Shown here: positions 30,482 through 37,471 of the stretch, one piece after another
How the letters are laid out: each line of letters opens with the position of its first letter
Numbering within the stretch: position 1 is the first letter of the stretch
DNA from: a virus
Virus record (IMG/VR): IMGVR_UViG_3300032288_000572
Span: 1 to 38,283 of that record
DNA length: 38,283 bases
Reading direction: 5' to 3' (one strand)
Translations under genes and position numbers: made by a program
The notes under the pieces: model-generated
Told to the model about the DNA's origin: nothing
What the model saw: only the letters and a program-made list of their open reading frames with translations
Database searches by the model: none

Positions 30482-30585
30482 CACAGGGGGTAACAAACCA
30501 CCGAGTCTTTAGACTCTCGGTTTGTTCCTGTTACCCTGTGCGGAACAAACAAGTAACATTTGTACCTTGTTTGTTACCTGTTACC
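30482..30585. promoter_or_regulatory. GGTAACA repeat cluster with nested inverted repeats
   Basis: The heptamer GGTAACA (or its complement TGTTACC) occurs at 30489-30495, 30529-30535, 30572-30578 and 30579-30585, with a variant AGTAACA at 30552-30558. Long arms CACAGGG-GG-TAACA and TGTTACCCTGTG (30482-30540) enclose an inner GAGTCT-TT-AGACTC hairpin flanked by AAACC/GGTTT. A perfect 9-bp inverted repeat GTTTGTTCC/GGAACAAAC lies at 30520-30528 and 30542-30550. The 154-bp gap separates the primase-helicase gene from the packaging genes, so an operator array, iteron-type origin or structured mRNA leader is likely. Confidence 0.7.
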
Positions 30586-30602
30586 TGTTTATTCATACAG
30601 TA

Positions 30603-32660
30603 TCAGAATGCCTCGCCAGAATTGCTTTTGACGGTCAACCAGACAAATCCATCGCTGATTTGGCCGTGTCCATACTTCGTCAAGTCCTTCCTGATGCGTC
30701 CCCAAGCCACCTTAAAGCTGTCTTTGTCCTCATCAGTGCAGCCCATTTTCGACCACAATTCGGCCTTCCAATGCGTCAAATCGACAACCATGCGCTGAGA
30801 ACCTTCGATTAACTTCAGGAATCCATTCTTCTTAATCGCTGATTCCAGACATTGGAGTGACAAGACCTGATTCTTGCCGTGTCCGGCATTGCTTTTGCTG
30901 TCCTTTTTCATGCCATCGAACGATCCGAGTTCGCTGGCCTGCACCGCCAAACTCGTCACTGGATCGCCAATTTGCAGTGAGCTTGGCGACTCCAGTTCAA
31001 TGCTGACCATCTCAAAGCCGATGCGCTTGTTGTCCTCGCCATCCTTTTGCTTGCTGATGGTGATGACACCTTTCATCTGTTCTTCAAATCTGAGGAGTTC
31101 GAGTTCAGTGTCCACCGCGCCGAGTAAGCTGGAATGTCCGCGCAGCCCTTTTGTCGCGTCCTTTCCACTGTGGTGCAGGATCATCAAAGCGCAGTCCTGA
31201 ACGATCTGCTGAATGCGTCCGCAGGCCGTGATGAATGCGCCCATGTCTGCTGAGTCGTTCTCGTTGCCGCCGCCAAAGGCTCTGGCTAAGGTGTCCACGA
31301 TGATCATTTTGAAGTTGATGCCGAGTTCCGAGACAAGGTTCTCGATGGCAATCATCAGCGCATTGAAGTCCTCCACGCTGGCTCTGAGGTTCAACTGATG
31401 CCTGATCACATAGATTGGCGCACCATCCTGAGTCTGGTGGTGTTGCTTACACGCCTTAATCCTTGCCCCCACACCGCCAAATCCCTCGCCACAGATGTAC
31501 AAGACCGCGCCCTTCTCTGTCACGCCGTGACCCATCCATGTCCTGCCCGTGGCTATCGCTTCGGCAATGTCTAGCGCAATGAACGACTTGAAACTCCCAG
31601 GTGGTCCATAGAGCGCCGTAAACGCACCCACAGGTATCACTCCCTCAATCAGCCACTTGACTGGCTCGTCTTGGATCGAATCCCAGTGCTCGATGGCTAT
31701 TTGCTTGGTTGGTTTTGGTGGTGGTAAATCCTTTGGCTCTGACTCGAATTCCTTGGCAATGTCTTCGGTTGGCGCTGTGACTTGCTGCACCGCACTCGCA
31801 ATCGAATTGAGCACAGGATTCAATCTTTCGGGCATCGTTAGCTGATCCACACTGGTGATGATTGATGCCGCCTTGACCAGCGCCACCAACTTGTCCCTGC
31901 TGCCGCCCTCCTCAATGAATTCATAGGCATCGTCCCCCTGCCCCTGAAGTCCGAGGTCAACTACCTTCAGGCTTTTGACGATGGGCAGGATTGCCTCTGC
32001 TGCTTTGTATGCGTACTGCCAGCCTGGTACATCGTTGTCAGGCACGATGATGACTTGTGCGCCAGCAAAGTATTCGGTGATGGCGGCTGGCCATGATCCG
32101 GCGCCAGTGTGCGCAGTGGTGGCAATCATGCCAATCGACTTGATCGCGTCTGCCGCCTTCTCGCCTTCCACCAAAAAGATGTTGCGTCCCGCTGTCTTTG
32201 CGTCCAGCAGCGCGGGTAGGTTGTAGGGGACGATGCGTGCATCGCTGAGTGAGCTTTGCTTTCTGCCGTTCTCGTCAATCTTGTAGAGCCTATAAGTCTT
32301 GCCTGTGTCGCCTACCTTAAGACGCTGCTTAACGAATACCGGCTGACGGTCTTCATCGGTGTATATCCACTCTTGCTGGAATTCCACCTTTGGGATTGGC
32401 TTGATGTTGGCCAGCGGGTCAGGCCTCTCTGTCAGTTCGGGCAACAAGTTTCTATCCTTGATGGTGTTAAAGACTTCCTCTTGGCTGCACCCACCATGAC
32501 AGTGGAACAGCGGTTTACCGTCATCGCCAATGTGGATGCTGAGACTCGGATTCTTGTCACCGTTGCCTTTGCCGTGTGACGGTACAGGGCAACTCGCCAC
32601 CCATTGACCATTTGCTTTCTTCGCGTTGCCGAGCGTCTTGGCTATTTGTTCTGCTTGCAT
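30603..32660 (-). CDS. Bifunctional primase-helicase (685 aa)
   Basis: From ATG 32660: a zinc-finger region with CPVPSH (24-29), KNPSLSIH and FHCHGGC (52-58); a Toprim domain with LVEGEKAADA (163-172) and VIIVPDNDVPG (203-213, acidic Asp208 and Asp210); then a RecA-like helicase with Walker A GPPGSFKS (352-359) and MIIVDTLAR (452-460), plus LILHHSGK further on. It would prime and unwind DNA at the phage fork, feeding host polymerase. The domain order matches phage primase-helicases of the RepA/DnaG-Toprim type. The upstream start at 32696 lies in the methyltransferase gene. Confidence 0.88.
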   Translation of the reverse strand: MQAEQIAKTLGNAKKANGQWVASCPVPSHGKGNGDKNPSLSIHIGDDGKPLFHCHGGCSQEEVFNTIKDRNLLPELTERPDPLANIKPIPKVEFQQEWIYTDEDRQPVFVKQRLKVGDTGKTYRLYKIDENGRKQSSLSDARIVPYNLPALLDAKTAGRNIFLVEGEKAADAIKSIGMIATTAHTGAGSWPAAITEYFAGAQVIIVPDNDVPGWQYAYKAAEAILPIVKSLKVVDLGLQGQGDDAYEFIEEGGSRDKLVALVKAASIITSVDQLTMPERLNPVLNSIASAVQQVTAPTEDIAKEFESEPKDLPPPKPTKQIAIEHWDSIQDEPVKWLIEGVIPVGAFTALYGPPGSFKSFIALDIAEAIATGRTWMGHGVTEKGAVLYICGEGFGGVGARIKACKQHHQTQDGAPIYVIRHQLNLRASVEDFNALMIAIENLVSELGINFKMIIVDTLARAFGGGNENDSADMGAFITACGRIQQIVQDCALMILHHSGKDATKGLRGHSSLLGAVDTELELLRFEEQMKGVITISKQKDGEDNKRIGFEMVSIELESPSSLQIGDPVTSLAVQASELGSFDGMKKDSKSNAGHGKNQVLSLQCLESAIKKNGFLKLIEGSQRMVVDLTHWKAELWSKMGCTDEDKDSFKVAWGRIRKDLTKYGHGQISDGFVWLTVKSNSGEAF

Positions 32661-33766
32661 ATTGCCTCTACTTGTTCGATGCGTTGTCCGATCCACGCCA
32701 TCACAGGCACTGCCATGCTGTTGCCCAAGGCTTTGTACCTTGGACCGTCTGGCGTTGGCTTGCCTTTAGCTTGGATGTCGGTGTAGTTGTCGGGAAAGCC
32801 TTGCAGTCTCTCGCATTCCTTTGGCGTGAGTCGGCGCACGGCCATGGATTGCACCATGACATTCTCGCCACCATTGTTTCTGCCTTGAGCAAATGCAATG
32901 TCAGACACACAAGGGTCTTGTGTGCCATGGACGATTGTGGGTTGCGCCACATTCGTACCAATGCCTGCCTTTGTCAGTGTGCTTGTGACATCTGTCTCGC
33001 TGACATATAAGCCGCCATTTGGTCTATCTGATCGCGTCCCATTGGCATCGCAGAATGTGATGTTGTATGCAATGGGTTGCGCTATAAATGTTTCACTTCC
33101 TCCACCAAGGACACCTCCACTTGCTTTAGCTGTTCCTCCGATGCTGTCTTCGCGATATTGTCCAAAGCTGCTTTCAACATAGCCGGCAACACCTTCCCTC
33201 TTTTCTCTGCTCGGCGCAGGATGCCCTGACAAGCTGTGGCGCTCAAAAAGTACCGCTGCGGCAGGTCGCCAATCTCCAAGGTATCCGACAACGAACACAC
33301 GGCGGCGGCGCTGTGCCACTCCAAAGTATTGAGCGTCAAGAATCCGGTAGGCGAACCCATACCCGAGTTCGCCCAACGCCCCGAGGAAGACTCCAAAATC
33401 TTGTCCTCCGTTAGATGACAGGACTCCAGGGACATTCTCCCAGACCAACCATCGGGGGCGATATTTGTCAGCAATGGCAAGATAGGTAAGCATGAGGTTG
33501 CCACGCGGGTCATCCAATCCTTTTCTGAGTCCTGCGACTGAGAATGATTGGCAGGGTGTTCCTCCGACAAGAAGATCGACATTTGATTCAATTGACCACT
33601 CCTTAAATTTTGTCATGTCGCCAAGGTTTGGCGTTTGTGGATAGTGGTGCGCCAGCACCTGAGATGGAAACTTTTCGATCTCCGAATACGCTACTGCCTC
33701 CCAGCCAAGGGGATGCCATGCTACTGTTGCCGCCTCAATACCACTGCAAAGTGAGAGATATTTCAT
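32642..33766 (-). CDS. C5-cytosine DNA methyltransferase (374 aa)
   Basis: Motif I LSLCSGIEAAT (4-14); catalytic motif IV GGTPCQSFS (68-76, Cys72); motif VI WENVPG (109-114); motif VIII QRRRRVF (152-158); motifs IX-X RRLTPKECERLQGFPDNY and YKALGNSMAVPV near the end. The variable region between about 170 and 310 sets the target. No restriction enzyme gene is next to it, so it is an orphan that probably protects phage DNA from host restriction. Start ATG 33766 has no clear Shine-Dalgarno and follows a strong terminator by 18 bases. Confidence 0.92.
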   Translation of the reverse strand: MKYLSLCSGIEAATVAWHPLGWEAVAYSEIEKFPSQVLAHHYPQTPNLGDMTKFKEWSIESNVDLLVGGTPCQSFSVAGLRKGLDDPRGNLMLTYLAIADKYRPRWLVWENVPGVLSSNGGQDFGVFLGALGELGYGFAYRILDAQYFGVAQRRRRVFVVGYLGDWRPAAAVLFERHSLSGHPAPSREKREGVAGYVESSFGQYREDSIGGTAKASGGVLGGGSETFIAQPIAYNITFCDANGTRSDRPNGGLYVSETDVTSTLTKAGIGTNVAQPTIVHGTQDPCVSDIAFAQGRNNGGENVMVQSMAVRRLTPKECERLQGFPDNYTDIQAKGKPTPDGPRYKALGNSMAVPVMAWIGQRIEQVEAICKQNK

Positions 33767-33784
33767 GTTGTATTTTTTTAGAGG

Positions 33785-33813
33785 AAAAAAAACCGCTGGT
33801 GCTACCCAGCGGT
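33785..33813 (-). terminator. Rho-independent terminator before the methyltransferase gene
   Basis: On the leftward strand an 8-bp perfect stem (ACCGCTGG / CCAGCGGT, arms 33792-33799 and 33806-33813, six-base loop) is followed by seven T at 33791-33785. It lies after the small gene at 33830-34036 and ends only 18 bases before the methyltransferase ATG, so read-through or antitermination would be required unless a promoter overlaps it. Confidence 0.88.
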
Positions 33814-33829
33814 GCTTAAAGCCGATCAG

Positions 33830-34036
33830 TTAGTAATCCATTGCCTGACGAATGTCGCGGATACGCATTTTCAGCAAAGGCGCGAGGTCTTCTTTGGATT
33901 GCTTGAGTCGAGCAATTTCAGATTCGAAATAACGAATCTTTTCTTCAATGTTGTCACCAACAGTTGGATTGTGGTCATTGCGTTGAGCGCTAAGCATAGT
34001 TCTTGGTGTTTCTGGCACTGGGTAACTTTCAATCAT
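33830..34036 (-). CDS. Small coiled-coil protein (68 aa)
   Basis: The Shine-Dalgarno AAGGAG (34050-34045) is eight bases before ATG 34036 and only two before ATG 34042, so 34036 is preferred. The protein starts MIESYPVPETPRTM and ends in a helical basic-acidic segment (NIEEKIRYFESEIARLKQSKED) resembling a short coiled coil. No function known. It is the last gene before the terminator. Confidence 0.68.
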   Translation of the reverse strand: MIESYPVPETPRTMLSAQRNDHNPTVGDNIEEKIRYFESEIARLKQSKEDLAPLLKMRIRDIRQAMDY

Positions 34037-34048
34037 TTTCATTTCTCC

Positions 34049-34630
34049 TTAGAACATTTCATCGTCAGCCACTGCTGCGGCCATCGCTGACTTCTGCGGT
34101 GCTGGCGGTGCAACTGGTGCAGGCGCATTGAATGGCGCTGAATGGTCAGCACCTTCCGAGTCCATGCCAGCGGGACGATCAATCCATGACACGATATTGA
34201 ACGCGGGAATGCGTGTTGTGCCTTTGCCAATCTTCTCCAGCTTGCTGCCGGTGTACTCCAGCACAGGCAACTTACCAGCATTGGCGGCTTGCTGTGCCGC
34301 GCACGCTGTGTAGAGTTGTTCGAGTCCCATGTTCGGACCCACGCCATTCGATGACCACTCAACAAGTCCGATTTCCTTGTTGTAAAACTTGATGATGAAT
34401 CCGCGTTTGTGATCGGGCGATGGTTGAGGTCCTTTCTTACCAAGTGCGGCATCGGGTTGCCAATCGCGCAGTCCAACACCAAGTGCGAGCCATCCTGTTT
34501 GCACATCATTGATGTCGAATACAACTTTCTTGAGTTGGATTTCTTCACCGAGATTGTTTGTCCAAGCATTTGCTTGTGGAGAAAAGCGGATGTAGTTTCC
34601 AGAGCCGCCAGCAGAAGAGAGATTAAGCAT
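34049..34630 (-). CDS. Single-stranded-DNA-binding-like protein (193 aa)
   Basis: Start ATG 34630 (MLNLSSAGGSGNYIRF); a TTG 18 bases upstream is less likely. An OB-fold-like core (KKVVFDINDVQTGWLALG ... GFIIKFYNKEIGLVEWSS) precedes a proline/alanine linker and the acidic tail VADDEMF, resembling the SSB C-terminal tip that recruits partners. The neighbouring exonuclease and primase-helicase genes fit a replication/recombination role. OB-fold assignment is inferred. Confidence 0.72.
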   Translation of the reverse strand: MLNLSSAGGSGNYIRFSPQANAWTNNLGEEIQLKKVVFDINDVQTGWLALGVGLRDWQPDAALGKKGPQPSPDHKRGFIIKFYNKEIGLVEWSSNGVGPNMGLEQLYTACAAQQAANAGKLPVLEYTGSKLEKIGKGTTRIPAFNIVSWIDRPAGMDSEGADHSAPFNAPAPVAPPAPQKSAMAAAVADDEMF

Positions 34631-34663
34631 TTTGCGTTTCGCTTTCAAAGTTTCGGGGTTGCA

Positions 34664-35782
34664 TTATTGACTCAAACTGCGATCTCTCGCAAGCGTGAGT
34701 CCACTTGATACCTTGACCGATAACTCGTCCAAGATAACTCTTTGTTCCTTTGGTAACAGTTTCTCTGCTACCGCTGGAGTAATTAGGTTTGTTTCAAATA
34801 TCTGTGTTCGGGTAAGTCCCAACTCGGCCAGCTTATCCGCTGCCTTGTCACCGTCAACCCATTTGCGTGTTGGGCGTTTCGGCGCCAACTGCCATCCTTG
34901 CAGCACCATGCCATCCTTTTCCATAGCTTGCATCGCGTGCTCTTCCACGGCCTTGATAAATTTCTCCACCATAGGTGCTTTATCTAATATTGCGCTGATC
35001 TGATCCGGCGTGAGTGTCTTCATCACCTCCGCAATCTCTTCTTTGTTCATCGTGGTGATGTCTGTTTGCGCGGCCACGACATCGAATTGCTGCTTCTGTT
35101 TCGGGCATATCGTCTTCGCGTCACACCACTGGCAAGCTGACTCAGACATATAGAGTGGCGGGTCATCGAGTTGGGTTGCGATCATCGCGGGACGCAACAC
35201 CTTCTCTTCCCACTCCCACAGTTCGGCTGCTGGCATCACCAAAGTGCGCGGCTCGCCTGTATGCGGCTGCACGATGGTCAGATGGAATTCTTTGATCCAA
35301 TCGCGACTCATACCCTGCGTGTACGCGAGCGCATAAATCTTGAGCTGTGTTGAATCCTCTGACACATAGCCCTTGCCAGTCTTGAGATCAGTAACATATA
35401 CCTTGCCTGTTTGCATGGAGTAACCCACGACATCAGCAGTGCCACCGACTTGAATGTATTCCGCAGATTGGTACTTGACGGGGTACTCGACATTCATGCG
35501 CTCGCAAATACCCTCAATGTGCCAAATCTCGTTCAAGTAGTTGAGTGCCATCTGACAATCATCAGCAGTCAGTATCACGCCTTCGATCTCTTCGCCAACA
35601 AACTTCATGGGGTCGGAGTCGAGCTGATAGCAGGTCTCTGCCAGCGCGTGAATGGCAGTGCCAAGCTGCGCGGCTTCACCTGATGGTCGTTGCGGTACTT
35701 GAGCGCAGAGCTTCACAGAGCCAGGACACGCTATCCACCGTGATGATGCTGATGGTCTCAGTCTGCGTTGTTTTGTTGCCAT
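34664..35782 (-). CDS. RecB/Cas4-like exonuclease, DUF2800-type (372 aa)
   Basis: PD-(D/E)xK nuclease motifs: GGTADVVG (113-120, Asp117) and VTDLKTGKG (130-138, Asp132, Lys134). Cys20 together with Cys217, Cys220 and Cys226 (SACQWCDAKTICP) matches the four-cysteine iron-sulfur arrangement of Cas4/AddB nucleases. Such phage nucleases process DNA ends for recombination, usually with a ssDNA-binding partner, which is encoded next to it. Overlap with the upstream gene by 25 bases. Confidence 0.82.
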   Translation of the reverse strand: MATKQRRLRPSASSRWIACPGSVKLCAQVPQRPSGEAAQLGTAIHALAETCYQLDSDPMKFVGEEIEGVILTADDCQMALNYLNEIWHIEGICERMNVEYPVKYQSAEYIQVGGTADVVGYSMQTGKVYVTDLKTGKGYVSEDSTQLKIYALAYTQGMSRDWIKEFHLTIVQPHTGEPRTLVMPAAELWEWEEKVLRPAMIATQLDDPPLYMSESACQWCDAKTICPKQKQQFDVVAAQTDITTMNKEEIAEVMKTLTPDQISAILDKAPMVEKFIKAVEEHAMQAMEKDGMVLQGWQLAPKRPTRKWVDGDKAADKLAELGLTRTQIFETNLITPAVAEKLLPKEQRVILDELSVKVSSGLTLARDRSLSQ

Positions 35783-35988
35783 GTGTCTCTTTCCAAGTGG
35801 TGGTCATTGATGATGATTTGATACGCGAGCTGCCGTACCTCATGACTGACTGCGTGTCCCAAATCTTCGGGGTCTAGGATGCGCTTTAGGAGCACCACCT
35901 TGTCCTGATTGGCTTTGCGTTGCGCCTCGAGCTGAGTGCCCAGCCAGATGATGTGCTCGCGCATGACTTGTCTCTCTTTATCTTGCAT
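35758..35988 (-). CDS. Hypothetical helical protein (76 aa)
   Basis: Starts MQDKERQVMREHIIWLGTQL and is helical and charged throughout (VVLLKRILDPEDLGHAVSHE, LAYQIIINDHHLERD). No domain recognised. It overlaps the resolvase gene upstream by 11 bases and the exonuclease gene downstream by 25, which suggests coexpression in recombination. Confidence 0.65.
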   Translation of the reverse strand: MQDKERQVMREHIIWLGTQLEAQRKANQDKVVLLKRILDPEDLGHAVSHEVRQLAYQIIINDHHLERDTWQQNNAD

Positions 35989-36451
35989 TGCGAATCCCCC
36001 ACATTGCGATCAGCGTTGCCTCGGCTCGGCCATCGTCTTTGACGCGCTTGAAGTATTCCGACATGGCGGGGAATAACTCAATGGCACGCTGTCTGGATGC
36101 GTCTTTGCCTGCGGCCTTGCCCATGGCCTTAGTCCATGTGGCTGGTGCAACATAGGTCACTGGCACACTGAGTCCGGCCAGCACACCTTCAACGACACCA
36201 AGGCTGCGGCCAAAGCCAAACATGGCTGTCACGCCTTGACCTGGCCGTGCCGCTGGCCGTTCCACGATGGCGCAGTCTGGCTTAATAGACTCAATCAAAA
36301 GAGCCAGCAAATTCGGTGAAACCTGTCGTTTGGTCTTTTTGTTGATGTCCACTGTCAGCGTTGGCATATCGTGTACCGATAGCAACTGGCCGTCTACCAA
36401 CACCGCTATCGCGCCATTCAAGCCGCAGTCAATTCCTATGGTGACTCTCAT
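35978..36451 (-). CDS. RuvC-like Holliday junction resolvase (157 aa)
   Basis: RNase H-fold nuclease motifs: TIGIDCGLNGA (4-14, Asp8), AIVERPAARPGQG (61-73, Glu64), and KDDGRAEATLIA (138-149, Asp139/Asp140). Length matches RuvC-type resolvases. It would resolve branched DNA before packaging. Coupled by ATGA to the regulator upstream. Confidence 0.85.
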   Translation of the reverse strand: MRVTIGIDCGLNGAIAVLVDGQLLSVHDMPTLTVDINKKTKRQVSPNLLALLIESIKPDCAIVERPAARPGQGVTAMFGFGRSLGVVEGVLAGLSVPVTYVAPATWTKAMGKAAGKDASRQRAIELFPAMSEYFKRVKDDGRAEATLIAMWGIRNAR

Positions 36452-36684
36452 TTGACAGCCTCATCCATGGCCTTGTTGAGCATCGTCATGCGAGCCGATA
36501 CCAGCGCATTGGCGGCCTCGTCCAAGCGCACCACGGTGCTGTAAAGTGGCTCGGTGATGCCGTTTTGCCAGCGGCTGATCTGTGCCTGATTGATCTCGGC
36601 CACGCGGGACAGATCGGACATCTTGAATCCAGCGGCCTCCACCTTGTGCTTGATGTCTAGAATTGCTTGCTGTGCGATTTTCAT
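36448..36684 (-). CDS. XRE/Cro-C1-type transcription regulator (78 aa)
   Basis: Residues about 21-42 form a helix-turn-helix (MSDLSRVAEINQAQISRWQNG). The start at ATG 36684 is preferred over 36702 since a -10 element (36692-36697) overlaps the longer reading frame start. First gene of the leftward unit, transcribed divergently from the early operon, and so a candidate repressor of one or both promoters. Without an integrase, whether it controls lysogeny or just timing is unclear. Confidence 0.8.
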   Translation of the reverse strand: MKIAQQAILDIKHKVEAAGFKMSDLSRVAEINQAQISRWQNGITEPLYSTVVRLDEAANALVSARMTMLNKAMDEAVK

Positions 36685-36691
36685 GCGTAGA

Positions 36692-36721
36692 ATGTTAACC
36701 ATGTTTTGTGGAGATGGTCAA
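36692..36721 (-). promoter_or_regulatory. Leftward sigma70-like promoter for the regulator and replication genes
   Basis: A -35 element TTGACC (36716-36721) and -10 TAACAT (36692-36697) are separated by 18 bases on the minus strand. Only seven bases lie between the -10 and the ATG at 36684, so transcription would start at or next to the start codon, giving a leaderless mRNA. A CATGG site (ACATGGTTAA, 36695-36704) lies within the spacer. Confidence 0.6.
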
Positions 36722-36730
36722 GTTTAAGGC

Positions 36731-36759
36731 AAAAAAAGGGGATCAGCGAACCGATCCCC
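36731..36759 (-). terminator. Rho-independent terminator between divergent promoters
   Basis: Seven-base perfect stem (GGGGATC / GATCCCC) with an eight-base loop and a T7 tract on the minus strand. It shields the leftward promoter from antisense transcription coming from the right or ends the candidate small RNA. Confidence 0.8.
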
Positions 36760-36802
36760 AAAGGCAACTGCCGGAAAGCATGACACCGGCAGAGGGATTG
36801 TA
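36731..36802 (-). ncRNA. Candidate two-hairpin small RNA ending in a terminator
   Basis: On the minus strand a -10-like TACAAT (36797-36802) is followed by hairpin 1 (CTGCCGG/CCGGCAG, arms 36786-36792 and 36768-36774, 11-base loop) and hairpin 2 (GGGGATC/GATCCCC, arms 36753-36759 and 36738-36744, 8-base loop). The second is followed by seven T (36737-36731), a classic Rho-independent end. No gene lies upstream on this strand, so the terminator would serve only a short transcript of about 60 nt. The -35 is weak (TTTAGT); expression is unproven. Confidence 0.5.
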
Positions 36803-36804
36803 AG

Positions 36805-36836
36805 GCATGGAATACCTGACTAAATCGCATGGTATT
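36805..36836. promoter_or_regulatory. Candidate operator: repeated GCATGG sites at the rightward promoter
   Basis: GCATGGAATA at 36805-36814 and GCATGGTATT at 36827-36836 are direct repeats 22 bp apart (two helical turns). They also contain an inverted pair AATACC (36811-36816) / GGTATT (36831-36836). The right copy touches the -35 TTGACA (36836-36841). A third relative, ACATGGTTAA, lies in the leftward promoter (36695-36704, minus strand). The XRE regulator next door is the obvious candidate binder. Confidence 0.5.
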
Positions 36837-36863
36837 TGACAGATTTGGAAATATTGATATGAT
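36836..36863 (+). promoter_or_regulatory. Strong rightward sigma70-like early promoter
   Basis: A perfect -35 TTGACA (36836-36841) and near-perfect -10 TATGAT (36858-36863) with a 16-base spacer. Predicted transcription begins near 36870, followed by AAAGG five bases before ATG 36892. It drives the chain of small early genes. Confidence 0.8.
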
Positions 36864-36891
36864 TACTTCGTCAACAACCTGAAAGGCTTTT

Positions 36892-37032
36892 ATGAACCAC
36901 ACACAACACGCATTCACCGTAGAGGCGCACCGCCGCCTCTCTAAACGCGCAGAGGCAGCCTTTGACTACTTGCTGTGCCTCGCCATCGGCGTTGGCTTGG
37001 CTGCACTGCTTGTCGCATGGTGGTCGGCATGA
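36892..37032 (+). CDS. Small membrane protein, first early gene (46 aa)
   Basis: ATG 36892 follows AAAGG with five-base spacing. The protein has a basic helix (HTQHAFTVEAHRRLSKRAEAA) and one membrane span (FDYLLCLAIGVGLAALLVAWW). It ends at TGA in ATGA overlap with the next gene. It is the first product of the strong early promoter; function unknown, perhaps membrane-directed takeover or exclusion. Confidence 0.75.
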   Translation: MNHTQHAFTVEAHRRLSKRAEAAFDYLLCLAIGVGLAALLVAWWSA

Positions 37033-37268
37033 ACGAAATCCCAACCGCATTCCCTTGGACGCATGACGATATGACTTGCAAAGGCATGAGTTTGCGCGAT
37101 TACTTTGCGGCCAAATCGTTGCAAGGATATATCTCAGCAAGGGGATGGCATCCTGATTTCACCTACCCAGCCGATTTCAATTTTGAGGCTGGAAAGCGTG
37201 CCGCAGATGCAGTAGCTGTTGCGTCTTACCAGTACGCAGACGCAATGATGAAAGCGAGGGAAGCATGA
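37029..37268 (+). CDS. Hypothetical early protein (79 aa)
   Basis: ATG 37029 overlaps the previous TGA; a longer frame from 36975 overlaps the membrane peptide. It contains GMSLRDYFAAKSLQGYISA and a C-terminal helix (AADAVAVASYQYADAMMKAREA). This combination is common in small phage and prophage proteins of unknown role. Member of the early operon. Confidence 0.75.
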   Translation: MNEIPTAFPWTHDDMTCKGMSLRDYFAAKSLQGYISARGWHPDFTYPADFNFEAGKRAADAVAVASYQYADAMMKAREA

Positions 37269-37471
37269 GTTCAGTCCATGCGGTTACACAAGACATTGTT
37301 TTTAAGGCACGAGTTGCATCGTTTTATCAAATGACAGGCATACAGCGTCAAAAACTATGTCAAGAATTTGGAGATTGGTTAAAAGAAAAAGGATCTCAGA
37401 ATGATTTTCTTGTTTGGCGTGTTGAAATAATTATCCAAGGAGAACCTAATGTCACAAACAATGCAAATTGA
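37265..37471 (+). CDS. Hypothetical early protein (68 aa)
   Basis: ATGA overlap with the preceding gene. The first half reads FKARVASFYQMTGIQRQKLCQEFGDWLKEKG, helical and possibly a small DNA- or protein-binding bundle. No family recognised. It overlaps the next gene by 23 bases. Confidence 0.68.
   Translation: MSSVHAVTQDIVFKARVASFYQMTGIQRQKLCQEFGDWLKEKGSQNDFLVWRVEIIIQGEPNVTNNAN

Noticed and set aside
30482-30585. CRISPR-like array
   Set aside because: The units are only 6-7 bases, in both orientations and unevenly spaced, with no spacers. It is not a CRISPR.
30531-30596. 21-codon minus-strand frame through the GGTAACA repeats (MNKQVTGNKQ...)
   Set aside because: No Shine-Dalgarno sequence and the repeat units explain the residues. 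Kept as regulatory DNA.
33082-33591. 169-codon minus-strand frame inside the methyltransferase gene
   Set aside because: Overlaps the catalytic motifs of the methyltransferase in another frame. No start signal or family.
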